Assembly: GCA_002493515.1 (NCBI GenBank)
Contig: DKYZ01000135.1
Location: forward strand, 11,965 to 53,553
DNA length: 41,589 bases
DNA from: Porphyromonadaceae bacterium UBA7087
GTDB lineage: Bacteria; Bacteroidota; Bacteroidia; Bacteroidales; Muribaculaceae
Direction: 5' to 3'
Made by a program: the position numbers and the translations under genes. A model generated the notes under the pieces. It was given only the letters and a program-made list of their open reading frames with translations, did not search any database and was not told the DNA's origin. Below, in pieces: positions 8,697-17,358 of the stretch (positions are counted from its first letter, which is position 1; each line of letters begins with the position of its first letter).

Positions 8697-11135
8697 ATGA
8701 TGGCTTATTTGAAGAAAATCTCTGATATGGCGAGAAGAATTGCTCTTGCGGGAATGATGGTCATGGTGGCGGCGGCAGCCGCAGGCGCCGAACCGGGGCT
8801 TCGGCTTCATTACGACCGTCCGGCGCAGTATTTCGAGGAGACACTGGTGATCGGAAACGGGCGCATCGGCGCTGCCATATATGGTGGGACGTCGGACGAC
8901 AGACTCTCACTCAACGACATCACCCTCTGGACGGGGATGCCTGATTCTGTAGCGGCTGATTTCAACGCAGCCGAGGCTCTTGCTGAAGTAAGACGGCTTG
9001 TTGACGCTGGCGACTATGTGGGAGCCGACAATGCGAACAAGAAGCTGCAGGGCCATTACAGCGAGAATTACCAGCCCCTTGGCGATCTGGTCATAAGGAT
9101 GCGCGGCAGTGGGGAAACGGTGAGAGACTATTATCGCGAGCTTGACATATCCGGGTCGAAGGCAATGAGCCGTTATAGGGTTGCCGATGGACTCATTACG
9201 AAAGAATACATCGCTTCCGCCCCCGACTCCGTCATAGCCGTCAGAATCACAGCCGAAGAGGGTGCGGCACTCGATTTCTCCGTTTCACTTGGCTCGCAGC
9301 TTCCTGCAAAGACAACAGCTGAAGGAAGCCGGATAGAGCAGGAGGGGTATGCCGCCGGCCATTCGCTTCCCAGTTATTATGGCGGTCCGGAAGATAAACA
9401 TGAATATGACAAGGATAAGGGTATACGCTTTCTCACGATAGCTAAGGTTATTGCTCCGGAAGGCCGGATTACCGCAGAGGGTGATTCACTCAGCGTGAAA
9501 GGGGGACACGAGGCTCTCATCCTGCTTACCAATGCCACTTCGTTCAACGGAGCGTCACGTAATCCTGTAACCGATGGATCGGACTACCGGGGCATTGCCC
9601 GCAGAGTCATCGACAATGCGGCCTTGAGGAGCTGGAATGAACTTCTGGCAAGGCATCAGGCCGATTACAGTAAATATTTCGACCGGGTGAGTCTTGATCT
9701 TGGCTCTACCGCTCCGGAAATATCCGCGCTTCCTACCGACGAGCAGCTGAGGCGGTATACCGACCTGCATGAGAGCAATCCCGACCTGGAGGAGCTATAT
9801 TTCCAGTTCGGACGATACCTGCTGATATCCTGCTCGCGCACACCGGGAGTCCCGGCAAACCTGCAGGGCCTTTGGAACGAAAGCATTCTGCCTCCCTGGA
9901 GCAGCAACTATACCATCAACATCAACCTGCAGGAGAATTACTGGCCTGCCGAGACCACCAACCTCAGCGAAATGCATCTTCCGATGCTGGAGTTCATCAG
10001 GTCGTTGTCTGCCAATGGGGAAAAGGTGGCGAAAATGTATTTTGATGTCGACAGAGGCTGGTGTGCCGGACATAACACCGACATATGGGGTATGGCGAAT
10101 CCCGTGGGTCTTCAGGACGGCGATCCGGTATGGGCGAGCTGGACAATGGGTGGGGCATGGCTTGCCTCGCATATCTGGAACCATTATCAGTTTACCGGCG
10201 ACAAAGCGTTTCTGGAGGAGTATTATCCTGTGTTGAAAGGGGCGGCGCTCTTCTGCATCGACTGGCCCATAGAGCGCGACGGCTATCTCGTCACGTCGCC
10301 CGGGACGTCGCCGGAACACCGTTTCAGGCTCCCTGACGGGTCGACTGCATCTACTTCCAGCGGCAATACCTCCGACATGGCTATGATGCGTCAGTGTCTC
10401 ATGGATGCCGTGGCGGCGGCTAAGGTTGTGGGAGATGATTCCAGTTTTGTGGCTGAGGCCGACAGTGTGCTGGCGCGTCTGCGTCCGTATATCATAGGAA
10501 AGGAGGGGAGACTCCAGGAGTGGTGGACCGACTGGGAGGATTCCGAGCCGTGGCATCGCCATCAGAGTCATCTTTACGGCGTCTTTCCCGGAAACCATAT
10601 CACTCCGGCCGGGAATCCGGAACTTGCCAAAGCTGCCTACCGCACCCTTGAGCTGAAGGGATCGGAGTCTACCGGATGGAGCACGGGCTGGCGCATAAAC
10701 CTCTATGCCCGTCTGCTTGATCCGGAAATGGCATATTCCACGATACGCCGTCTACTCCAGTTTGTAAGTCCGGACAATTACAAGGGCGAGGATGCACGTC
10801 GAGGCGGGGGTACATATCCCAATCTCCTCGATTCCCACTCGCCGTTTCAGATTGACGGTAATTTCGGAGGTACGGCCGGGTTTGCGGAAATGCTACTTCA
10901 AAGTGGCGATGGCGTCGTCACGCTTTTGTCGGCATTGCCTGAGGAATGGCCTGACGGCGAAGTGAAGGGCCTTTGCGCACGTGGTGGCTTCGAGATAGAC
11001 ATGAAATGGCGTGACGGCCGATTGGAAAAAGCTGGTATTCGCTCCCGCAACGGCGGCGCGACGGAGATAAGATATGGCGATCTTGTGCGCAGCATAAGTC
11101 TGAAGCCCGGCGAAAGCGCGACAATCGAGTTCTGA
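8697..11135 (+). CDS. Glycoside hydrolase family 95 (alpha-L-fucosidase/galactosidase type)
   Basis: An 812-residue secreted enzyme. A signal peptide (IALAGMMVMVAAAAAGA) precedes the GH95 N-terminal domain: 'LHYDRPAQYFEETLVIGNGRIGAAIYGG', read in parts, then 'LSLNDITLWTG'. The catalytic (alpha/alpha)6 part contains 'NLQGLWNESILPPWSSNYT', then 'NINLQENYWPAE' with the Asn pair that activates water in characterised GH95 enzymes. It also has 'HRHQSHLYGVFPG' preceded by 'LQEW', and 'LLDSHSPFQIDGNFGG' with the conserved Asp at residue 720. Length is normal for the family. GH95 enzymes remove alpha-1,2-L-fucose or alpha-L-galactose from host or plant glycans; with GH53 next door, a plant side-chain target is plausible. 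ATG 8697 and 8700 are adjacent; 8727 is a third option. Confidence 0.9.
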   Translation: MMAYLKKISDMARRIALAGMMVMVAAAAAGAEPGLRLHYDRPAQYFEETLVIGNGRIGAAIYGGTSDDRLSLNDITLWTGMPDSVAADFNAAEALAEVRRLVDAGDYVGADNANKKLQGHYSENYQPLGDLVIRMRGSGETVRDYYRELDISGSKAMSRYRVADGLITKEYIASAPDSVIAVRITAEEGAALDFSVSLGSQLPAKTTAEGSRIEQEGYAAGHSLPSYYGGPEDKHEYDKDKGIRFLTIAKVIAPEGRITAEGDSLSVKGGHEALILLTNATSFNGASRNPVTDGSDYRGIARRVIDNAALRSWNELLARHQADYSKYFDRVSLDLGSTAPEISALPTDEQLRRYTDLHESNPDLEELYFQFGRYLLISCSRTPGVPANLQGLWNESILPPWSSNYTININLQENYWPAETTNLSEMHLPMLEFIRSLSANGEKVAKMYFDVDRGWCAGHNTDIWGMANPVGLQDGDPVWASWTMGGAWLASHIWNHYQFTGDKAFLEEYYPVLKGAALFCIDWPIERDGYLVTSPGTSPEHRFRLPDGSTASTSSGNTSDMAMMRQCLMDAVAAAKVVGDDSSFVAEADSVLARLRPYIIGKEGRLQEWWTDWEDSEPWHRHQSHLYGVFPGNHITPAGNPELAKAAYRTLELKGSESTGWSTGWRINLYARLLDPEMAYSTIRRLLQFVSPDNYKGEDARRGGGTYPNLLDSHSPFQIDGNFGGTAGFAEMLLQSGDGVVTLLSALPEEWPDGEVKGLCARGGFEIDMKWRDGRLEKAGIRSRNGGATEIRYGDLVRSISLKPGESATIEF

Positions 11136-11190
11136 GACAGCTGAAGACGGCATAATAGGCTGGGAACGCGCCGGTCTGCCGATAGAGTGA

Positions 11191-12246
11191 TTACTTTTGG
11201 TTGTATTTCTCCGAGGCTTCCCTGAAGGCGTCCATGATTACGGTAGGGCGCCCGTTGGAGAAAGCTCCGAGACGGTATGCGGCTTCGGCATCTGTTTCCG
11301 GTGCCCAATAGAAGACTCCGGTGCAGGCGCCGTCGGTGAGCTCGACCGAAGCCTTGATGAGGGCGTCGATAAACTGTTTGCCGGGGACTGGATTACGGGC
11401 GTCGACGCCTGTCTCGACAATCATCACGTTGGTGCCGTATTTCTCTTTGAGGTGTCTGATGTTTGCTATGGCGTCCACAAGGGTCATGATCTCGCTCTCC
11501 TCATGTTTCCCCTCGATGGCCCAGAAGGGGTAGACGCTCGTGCCTATGATGTCCCATTCCACACCGTTCGCCTTCAGGGAATCGAAGACGCGGTCATACA
11601 GGGCCTGGTCAAAGCCGTTGTCAAGGTGTATTATCACTTTTGCATCGGGGTATACCTCCTTCACGGCCTCAGCTCCGGCCTTGGTGAGCCCGGCGTATTG
11701 CTCCGGGTTCTCCTCGAATCTTCCCATCGGCCACAGGAAGCCGTGGGTGGTCTCGTTGCCCACCTGCACCCATTTCACGTCGATGCCGTTATCTTTTAGC
11801 AGCTTCAGCGTTTTCCGCGTATGGTCAGCGAGGGCTTTTTTTGTCTCTTCATAGCTTAGCCCGAGCCACGCGGCGGGAGGATTCTGTTTACCCGGATCGG
11901 CCCACCAGTCGGAATAATGGAAATCCACCATCACCGGCATTCCGAGAGCCTGGGAGCGTTTCGCCATCTCAAGCACATCCTCCGGGGAGGAGAAACCATC
12001 CTTCGGGTTAACCCAAACCCTAAGGCGGGTAGCGTTCATCCCGTAATCCTTCATCAGCCGGGTGGTTTCGGTTTTCACCCCTTCGGCGTTCATTGTATAA
12101 TGGCCGCGGCCCTCGTCGGCCGTCGTGCCTGATATGTCTCCGCCGAGCCAGAACGGCTCAGTGGCCCATGATGAACCCGGGGCGACAGCCGCCGCAGCCA
12201 CCACCAAGGCCCCAGTCAGAAATCGTAGTATGTCTTTTGTCTTCAT
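11191..12246 (-). CDS. Glycoside hydrolase family 53 endo-beta-1,4-galactanase
   Basis: A 351-residue secreted enzyme. After a signal peptide (LTGALVVAAAAVAPGSSWA) comes the TIM barrel: 'FWLGGDISG', 'NATRLRVWVNP', 'VMVDFHYSDWWADPGKQ', 'WVQVGNETTHGFLWP' with acid/base Glu165, and 'NVMIVETG' with nucleophile Glu278. It would cut beta-1,4-galactan of type I arabinogalactan (pectin side chains). It is convergent with GH95, 55 bp apart. The start ATG 12246 fits the signal peptide. A longer in-frame ATG at 12294 would add 16 residues that look non-signal-like, but it could serve transcripts reading through from the regulator gene. Confidence 0.9.
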   Translation of the reverse strand: MKTKDILRFLTGALVVAAAAVAPGSSWATEPFWLGGDISGTTADEGRGHYTMNAEGVKTETTRLMKDYGMNATRLRVWVNPKDGFSSPEDVLEMAKRSQALGMPVMVDFHYSDWWADPGKQNPPAAWLGLSYEETKKALADHTRKTLKLLKDNGIDVKWVQVGNETTHGFLWPMGRFEENPEQYAGLTKAGAEAVKEVYPDAKVIIHLDNGFDQALYDRVFDSLKANGVEWDIIGTSVYPFWAIEGKHEESEIMTLVDAIANIRHLKEKYGTNVMIVETGVDARNPVPGKQFIDALIKASVELTDGACTGVFYWAPETDAEAAYRLGAFSNGRPTVIMDAFREASEKYNQK

Positions 12247-12251
12247 GAGAG

Positions 12252-12281
12252 CAAAGTTAATAAAAAAATCGGCATAGACAA
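12252..12281 (-). promoter_or_regulatory. GH53 promoter
   Basis: On the minus strand TAACTTTG occupies 12259-12252 and TTG 12281-12279, spacer 19 nt. Only five nucleotides separate the -7 box from ATG 12246. Confidence 0.65.
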
Positions 12282-12300
12282 ATAAATTCTGCATGGCTGC

Positions 12301-12618
12301 TTATTTTTTGGAAGCTCTTTGGCGGTGTTTGAGGCTCAGGTCCTGGAGAGTACGGCCGAGGGTGTCTTCTTTCGCTATCAGCAGGAGGTCGTCGTCAAGC
12401 TGAAGGGCATAGAGGACACGGGCGTAGATGCCGATCGAGACCGTCGGCGAGCCTTTCTCTATGCGGCTTACCGTAAGGGTAGAACAGGTGGCCCGGTCTG
12501 CAACCTGCGCTATGGAAAGATTGCGACGCAACCGGGCGAGCTTTATCTGTTCCCCCATGATAGCCATCTTATGTTCCAGTTTACGGGGCAGTCTTGTCCC
12601 CATCGTATTCTTGGCCAT
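12301..12618 (-). CDS. Orphan HipB-like XRE-family regulator
   Basis: A 105-residue protein. A Xre helix-turn-helix spans about residues 22-78: 'GEQIKLARLRRNLSIAQVADRA' (read in parts), then 'STLTVSRIEKGSPTVSIGIYARVLYAL'. It is followed by 'LGRTLQDL', a tail seen in HipB antitoxins encoded beside HipA kinases. No hipA-like gene lies on either side: downstream is GH53, upstream the divergent WYL-type gene. It may therefore be a solitary antitoxin or a repurposed regulator of the adjacent GH53 gene. ATG 12618 is preferred over the GTG at 12627. Confidence 0.75.
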   Translation of the reverse strand: MAKNTMGTRLPRKLEHKMAIMGEQIKLARLRRNLSIAQVADRATCSTLTVSRIEKGSPTVSIGIYARVLYALQLDDDLLLIAKEDTLGRTLQDLSLKHRQRASKK

Positions 12619-12641
12619 ACTCAACACATCATTTAATAGCG

Positions 12642-12649
12642 CAAAATTA
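12642..12649 (-). promoter_or_regulatory. -7 box of the HipB-like gene
   Basis: TAATTTTGC on the minus strand, about 23 nt before ATG 12618. No TTG at the standard distance; the upstream sequence is AT-rich (TATTATATGATATG) and could hold an autoregulatory site. Confidence 0.5.
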
Positions 12650-12787
12650 GTAAAAATATTTATTATATGATATGTTATGCGCCCGTTGGTTTAACTGATT
12701 GTCCATGTAAGCTGTCTCTTTATGGCTGAAAAGGAAGTGGCCCGCTGACCTTGAACCGCCGTGAGCCGACATTTTTTGATTGGTCTG

Positions 12788-12840
12788 TCGCTATATGGCA
12801 ATCCGTGTGTGTAATTTTGCATCGCTATATGGTCATCCGT
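12788..12840 (+). promoter_or_regulatory. Repeated operator-like site around the WYL-type gene promoter
   Basis: TCGCTATATGGCAATCCGT at 12788-12806 recurs at 12822-12840 with one change (GGTC for GGCA-type difference at two bases), spaced 34 bp. Between them lies TAATTTTG at 12812-12819, a consensus -7 box. The first copy occupies the place of the -33 element, where no TTG is present, and the second covers the expected transcription start. This is the geometry of a regulator-controlled promoter. Confidence 0.65.
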
Positions 12841-12899
12841 CTTATACCCCGGCATTGCGGTGGAGTCCGGATGATCCGATATAAAGATTGCAATATTCA

Positions 12900-13496
12900 A
12901 TGGCTACATCAAACCGTCTTCTTCAGCGTTATGTCTGGCTCGTGGATACCGTCCGGCGGGCCGGACGCATCACCCTTGAGGAAATCAATGCGAAATGGGC
13001 TATGAACACCAGCCTGAATCCTGACGGAGAGCGGGAGATTCCCCAGCGGACGTTTCATCGCCACCGTGAGGCCATACAGGATATTTTCGGCATAAGGATT
13101 CTCTGCGACCGTGATGGCGGCAACCGCTATTACATAGGGGAAGAGGTGACTGTCGACGAAGGATGGACCCTCGCGCTCGCCGCTTACGGCTTCCCGACCG
13201 CAATGATCGCGGCTGTGGGCGGAAGCCTGATGGTCAGAATATATGACGAAATGAGGCTTTGGGTAGACGCTCATCCGCTGCATCCCTCGCAGGTATGCCG
13301 GCTTGAATCGGCGGAATATTCCGACTATGAATACCAGCTGGATAAGTCGGAAACCCCGGAATCATCCGAAATAGAACTGGATAATATATTGCGGCGTGTG
13401 CTTGCCCTCGGAGCGTCGGCCGAGGTGCTCTCCCCCTCTGAAGTAAGGGCAGCGATATGCCGTCAGCTCTCTGACGCTATCGACAGATACAGGTAG
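12900..13496 (+). CDS. WYL-family regulator lacking the WYL core domain
   Basis: A 198-residue protein. Residues 1-80 match the N-terminal HTH of Bacteroidales WYL regulators: 'RLLQRYVWLVDTVRRAGRIT', 'IPQRTFHRHREAIQDIFGI', 'GGNRYYIG'. Residues from about 105 match the C-terminal WCX domain: 'MVRIYDEMRLWVDAHPLHPSQ', then 'LRRVLALGASAEVLSPSEVRAAICRQLSDAIDRYR' in parts. The roughly 130 residues normally between them, including the WYL motif and the 'PYCVK...WY' strand, are missing while the frame is intact. Full-length relatives are about 310-340 residues. It may be a deletion derivative or a minimal regulator. ATG 12900 is chosen over the TTG at 12888. Confidence 0.75.
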   Translation: MATSNRLLQRYVWLVDTVRRAGRITLEEINAKWAMNTSLNPDGEREIPQRTFHRHREAIQDIFGIRILCDRDGGNRYYIGEEVTVDEGWTLALAAYGFPTAMIAAVGGSLMVRIYDEMRLWVDAHPLHPSQVCRLESAEYSDYEYQLDKSETPESSEIELDNILRRVLALGASAEVLSPSEVRAAICRQLSDAIDRYR

Positions 13497-13513
13497 GCGG
13501 AGTTCCCGGATGC

Positions 13514-15085
13514 TTATTTCAGCAGTCCCGGCTTGCGGAGCAGGTTGATGTCAACCGCATGGTTTTTCACACCCTCGATGCGCCCCTGGTCGGTAAACTG
13601 GAGTATATCGGCTCCCCGGTGTACGTCCCTCTGCCCGAAGCGCGAATACCATAGCGGATATTTGGCAAGCCTCGTACCCTCAACATATTTCTTGTAATAG
13701 CGTTCGTTGGTGTAGATCATCGGTTTGCGTCCGTAGTGCCTCTCCACCAGGTCGAGCCATTTCCGCAGCGAGTCTACCGGCACATTGTCTTTCTCAATGT
13801 CAAGTATCGGAGGCAGGTCGCGCTTGTCGAGCGATACGTTCGTGATATAGTTTCGGGCGTTGGCCGTGGCCGAAGCCGTGGTGTTGTAGAAATGATAGAA
13901 ACCCTTCCGCAGATTGTGTCGCTCCGCATTGTCGCGGTGCTGCAGGAAGAGCCGGTCGGCATGGTCGCCCCCCTCCGTGGCCTTGATTATCACAAACTCA
14001 ACGGGACGCACGCTCTTCCTCTTGTCGCCCGACAGACGGTAGTCGGGAGCCTGGTCGCCATGCAGGAACAGCTCCTGCCAGACCACATTCTCCTGGTAGT
14101 GCGACAGGTCGATGCCGAGCCTGTCGCCCTTGTCGGCCACCTTGTAGTCGGTCTTGATGCCGTTGAGATAGAGCGATGTCGACTGTTTCCCCTTTTTGTC
14201 GGTCTCCTTGATTATTCCGTGGCGGTTGTCGGCTTTCCACGTTCCCTCCACGCGCCTCTTGTCGGGGTATTTCCTCACCCCGTATCCATCTAACTTCAGG
14301 TCGCGGAAATAACCCTCGTATGTCCCCATTGTCTTGTAGGTGAGCTTGCCGTGCCGCAGGTCGTCGTTTGCCCATTCACCCTCGAAGACTCGCCCGTCGG
14401 CACACGTCAGCTTCCCCTTACCCGAGCGCTTCCCGTTTTTGAAGTGCCCTTTGTAGACGTCTCCGTTGTCATATTCTATCTTTCCGTTGCCGTTTCGGGG
14501 AGGTGCGGCATGGCATATGGCGGGAGAAAACAATGCCGAGGCAGTGAATGTCAGCAGCATCACGATCATCAGCACGCGATGCCATCCCCATCCCCGGCGT
14601 CCCGTCTTTCTCGGCTGCTGTTGCTTTATATCCTCGAAATCCTTCCATAGATTCTCTATCTTCAGCTCATACCGGCTCTCCAGGGAGGCTCTCTCCATAT
14701 AATTGCGGCATTCCGTCAGCCATTTCTCTATTGCCGCGTAGGCCGTCATTTTGTTTTTTATCTTTAGCCAGGAGATATAGTCGGAGCCGATGGAGGTCAT
14801 GAGGTCCAGTATCTTGTCCGGCTCGAAACAGATGGTCGCGAAGTCGTTGACCACCTTTTTCAAGGCGGTCGCGGTGGGAAGACGGCGGGGCGTGCCCGAC
14901 GAGGTCATGAACAGTTTGCGAGCCATCGCTTTGCGGCGTTCCAGTTCCTTGTCACTGTCCGGCTCCGCCCAGTAGTCAAGATACTCACGGGCATCTTTGC
15001 GGCGCTCATATAGTTCCACCACCATCTCCGCTATCTCCTCTTTGGAGAGGGCGGCGAGTGTCTTCTTGAGTTTTGCTTTAGACAT
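13514..15085 (-). CDS. DUF6155-TM-MORN-GH25 fusion protein
   Basis: A 523-residue single frame with four parts. Residues 1-155 resemble DUF6155: 'MSKAKLKKTLAALSKEEI', 'YERRKDAREYLDYWAEP', 'ATALKKVVNDFATICFEPDKILDLM'. Residues 158-169 are basic and precede a membrane segment or internal signal at 170-194 ending 'ICHAAPP'. Residues 198-300 hold about four MORN repeats (GDVYKGHFKNGKRSGKGKL and similar). Residues 321-519 are a GH25 muramidase: Asp326 in 'GIDLSHYQ', 'FVIIKATEGG', Asp429 and Glu431 in 'PILDIEKD', 'MIYTNERYY', Asp512 in 'VDINLL'. The lysozyme part would lie outside the inner membrane. Such a cytosolic DUF6155 head on a peptidoglycan hydrolase is unusual. Confidence 0.8.
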   Translation of the reverse strand: MSKAKLKKTLAALSKEEIAEMVVELYERRKDAREYLDYWAEPDSDKELERRKAMARKLFMTSSGTPRRLPTATALKKVVNDFATICFEPDKILDLMTSIGSDYISWLKIKNKMTAYAAIEKWLTECRNYMERASLESRYELKIENLWKDFEDIKQQQPRKTGRRGWGWHRVLMIVMLLTFTASALFSPAICHAAPPRNGNGKIEYDNGDVYKGHFKNGKRSGKGKLTCADGRVFEGEWANDDLRHGKLTYKTMGTYEGYFRDLKLDGYGVRKYPDKRRVEGTWKADNRHGIIKETDKKGKQSTSLYLNGIKTDYKVADKGDRLGIDLSHYQENVVWQELFLHGDQAPDYRLSGDKRKSVRPVEFVIIKATEGGDHADRLFLQHRDNAERHNLRKGFYHFYNTTASATANARNYITNVSLDKRDLPPILDIEKDNVPVDSLRKWLDLVERHYGRKPMIYTNERYYKKYVEGTRLAKYPLWYSRFGQRDVHRGADILQFTDQGRIEGVKNHAVDINLLRKPGLLK

Positions 15086-15097
15086 TTTTTAGTCTGT

Positions 15098-15152
15098 GTG
15101 AGGTTATGCTGCGCCCGTATTCTGGGCACAGTACACAGTCTATAAACCTCAC
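15098..15152. promoter_or_regulatory. Nested inverted repeat in the lut divergent region
   Basis: GTGAGGTTAT (15098-15107) pairs with ATAAACCTCAC (15142-15152) with one bulged base; inside, GCCC pairs with GGGC across GTATTCT. It could form a two-tier hairpin in a transcript from either strand or be an operator between the GH25 fusion gene and lutA. Confidence 0.5.
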
Positions 15153-15176
15153 GTGGATGAAAATATCTTGTCTGTT

Positions 15177-15195
15177 AAAAACTTTTTAAGTTTTT
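15177..15195. promoter_or_regulatory. Palindrome upstream of lutA
   Basis: AAAAACTT-TTT-AAGTTTTT, 8-bp arms. No TAnnTTTG box is found in the 60 nt before lutA, but TATAATG lies at about 15210 and two GTAAATCGT direct repeats occur at 15216-15232. This could be where a lactate-responsive regulator binds (inference). Confidence 0.4.
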
Positions 15196-15241
15196 TTAGC
15201 ATTTAGATGATATAATGTAAATCGTGTAAATCGTCTGAACC

Positions 15242-15979
15242 ATGAAGATAGGATTATTCATACCATGTTATGTCGACGCAGTCTTTCCCGAAGTCGGGGT
15301 CGCCACCTACCGTCTGTTGCGTCATCTGGGCTACGACGTGCGTTACCCGGAAGGGCAGACCTGTTGCGGGCAGCCTATGGCGAATGCAGGCTTCGAGGGG
15401 GAGTCAGTGGCTCTCGGCGAGAGATTCGAGGATAAATTCGCGGGATTCGATTATGTGGTGGCGCCCTCGGTGTCATGCACGGCGTTTATAAAGCTCAACT
15501 ATCCCCGCCTGCTGAAAGGAAAGCATGAATGCAGCGCGGCCAAAAAGACAATAGATGTCGTTGAGTTCCTTCACGACATTGCCAAGGTTGACCGTCCGCT
15601 GGGCAGGTTCCCGTATAAGGTGAGCCTTCACAATTCCTGCCACGGCGTCAGGGAGCTGCATCTCTCGTCGCCATCGGAGCTGAATACCGTGAAGTTCAAT
15701 AAGATAAAGGATCTTCTTGCGCTCGTGGAGGGGATAGAGGTGGTAGAGCCCGACCGTCCCGACGAATGCTGCGGATTCGGAGGAATGTTCAGCGTCGAGG
15801 AGACCGGGGTCTCCACAAAGATGGGGCAGCAGAAGCTCATGAGGCATATGGCTACCGGGGCACACTATATCACGGGTCCCGACTGCTCGTGCCTGATGCA
15901 TATGGCCGGGATAGCGGCCAGGCAGGGATGCCCGATAGAGTTCAGACATGTAGTGGAAATTTTAGCGGCAGGATTATGA
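15242..15979 (+). CDS. lutA: Lactate utilisation protein A, Fe-S subunit
   Basis: A 245-residue protein with the two CCG domains of the LutA/LldE family: Cys41-Cys42-Gly43 in 'QTCCGQPMANAG' and Cys177-Cys178-Gly179 in 'DECCGFGGMF'. Additional Cys lie in 'PSVSCTAF' and 'HNSCHG'. With LutB and LutC it forms the cytosolic complex that oxidises L-lactate to pyruvate. Length is normal. The stop codon overlaps the start of lutB (ATGA), so translation is coupled. Confidence 0.92.
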   Translation: MKIGLFIPCYVDAVFPEVGVATYRLLRHLGYDVRYPEGQTCCGQPMANAGFEGESVALGERFEDKFAGFDYVVAPSVSCTAFIKLNYPRLLKGKHECSAAKKTIDVVEFLHDIAKVDRPLGRFPYKVSLHNSCHGVRELHLSSPSELNTVKFNKIKDLLALVEGIEVVEPDRPDECCGFGGMFSVEETGVSTKMGQQKLMRHMATGAHYITGPDCSCLMHMAGIAARQGCPIEFRHVVEILAAGL

Positions 15980-17358
15980 GCACATCACACAGCAGACTCG
16001 CAGACAAGTTTCTGGAGAACGACAAATACGCGCAATGGCACGACAACACTTTCTGGGGAGTGCGTCAGAAAAGGGACAGGATGGCCGACGAGGTGCCCGA
16101 ATGGGAACAGTTGCGCCAGATGGCCTCCGACATAAAGAGACACACCATCACCCATCTTGACAGGTATCTCGAGCAATTCGAGGCCAATGCCGTCAAAAAC
16201 GGCGCCATAGTGCATTGGGCGAAAGACGCCGACGAGTTCAACAGCATAATTTACGGCATCCTCAGGGAGCATGACGTGAAGAAGCTGGTGAAGTCTAAAT
16301 CGATGCTCACCGAGGAGTGTGAGATGAATCCATATCTCGAGGCACACGGCGTCGAGGTGGTGGAGACCGACCTCGGGGAGCGCATCATCCAGCTCAACGA
16401 CCAGAAGCCGAGCCATATCGTGATGCCGGCCATCCATCTTGACCATCATGAGGTGGGGCAGCTGTTCGAGAACAAGCTCGGCTCCGAGAAAGACAACCAT
16501 GACCCTACATACCTCACATATCAGGCGCGCCTGAGCCTGCGCCATGAGTTCCTGACAGCCGACGCCGGACTGACGGGCGCCAATTTCGGAGTGGCCGCCA
16601 CCGGCGACATAGTGGTATGCACCAACGAGGGCAACGCCGACATGGCGACATCCGTTCCACCCCTCCACATCGCCGTTATGGGCCTGGAGAAGGTGATTCC
16701 CGACTATGACTCGCTTGCCGTGTTCCACCGGCTGCTGGCGCGCTCGGCCACAGGGCAGCCCACGACCGTCTATACAAGCCATTTCCGTACCAACCGTCCG
16801 ACGGCCCGGAAGATGCACATCGTGCTGCTCGACAACGGCCGCACGGAATGGATAGCGAATCCGCAGCATTGGGAGACGCTGAAATGCATCCGCTGCGGAA
16901 GCTGCATGAACACGTGTCCAGTCTACCGTCTGTCGGGAGGCTATTCCTACAGTTATTTCATTCCCGGACCACTCGGCATCAATCTCGGCATGCTCCGCGA
17001 TCCGCAGGCGCATTCCGGCAACGTAAGCGCATGCACCCTGTGCCTGAGCTGCCAGAACACGTGCCCGGTGAAGGTCAACCTCGGCGACCAGGTCTACCAG
17101 TGGCGTCAGCAGCTTGACGAGTTCGGCACGGCCAACAAACAGAAGAAATTCATCTGCAAGGGGATGGATGCCGTCTTCACCAGGCCGAAAGTATACAATA
17201 TGGCAACCGACAACGCCCATCTCGCCAACCATATTCCGTCGTTCATCATGGAATGCGGTCTCAATCCCTGGGCCAAGGGGCACAAGATGATGAAGTTCCC
17301 GAAGAAGCCCTTCCACAAACTGTTCAAGGACCTGGAGAAGGATGAGGATGGGAAGTAG
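15976..17358 (+). CDS. lutB: Lactate utilisation protein B, ferredoxin-like subunit
   Basis: A 460-residue protein starting at ATG 15976, which overlaps the lutA stop. The N-terminal two thirds are the LUD domain ('MLTEECEMNPYLE', 'VVETDLGERIIQL', 'PSHIVMPAIH'). The C-terminus has two [4Fe-4S] motifs, 'CIRCGSCMNTCPVYR' and 'CTLCLSCQNTCPV'. It transfers electrons during L-lactate oxidation. A longer frame from 15766 merely reads across lutA and is rejected. A long antisense frame (15985-17385, minus) is a codon-bias shadow. Confidence 0.93.
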   Translation: MSTSHSRLADKFLENDKYAQWHDNTFWGVRQKRDRMADEVPEWEQLRQMASDIKRHTITHLDRYLEQFEANAVKNGAIVHWAKDADEFNSIIYGILREHDVKKLVKSKSMLTEECEMNPYLEAHGVEVVETDLGERIIQLNDQKPSHIVMPAIHLDHHEVGQLFENKLGSEKDNHDPTYLTYQARLSLRHEFLTADAGLTGANFGVAATGDIVVCTNEGNADMATSVPPLHIAVMGLEKVIPDYDSLAVFHRLLARSATGQPTTVYTSHFRTNRPTARKMHIVLLDNGRTEWIANPQHWETLKCIRCGSCMNTCPVYRLSGGYSYSYFIPGPLGINLGMLRDPQAHSGNVSACTLCLSCQNTCPVKVNLGDQVYQWRQQLDEFGTANKQKKFICKGMDAVFTRPKVYNMATDNAHLANHIPSFIMECGLNPWAKGHKMMKFPKKPFHKLFKDLEKDEDGK

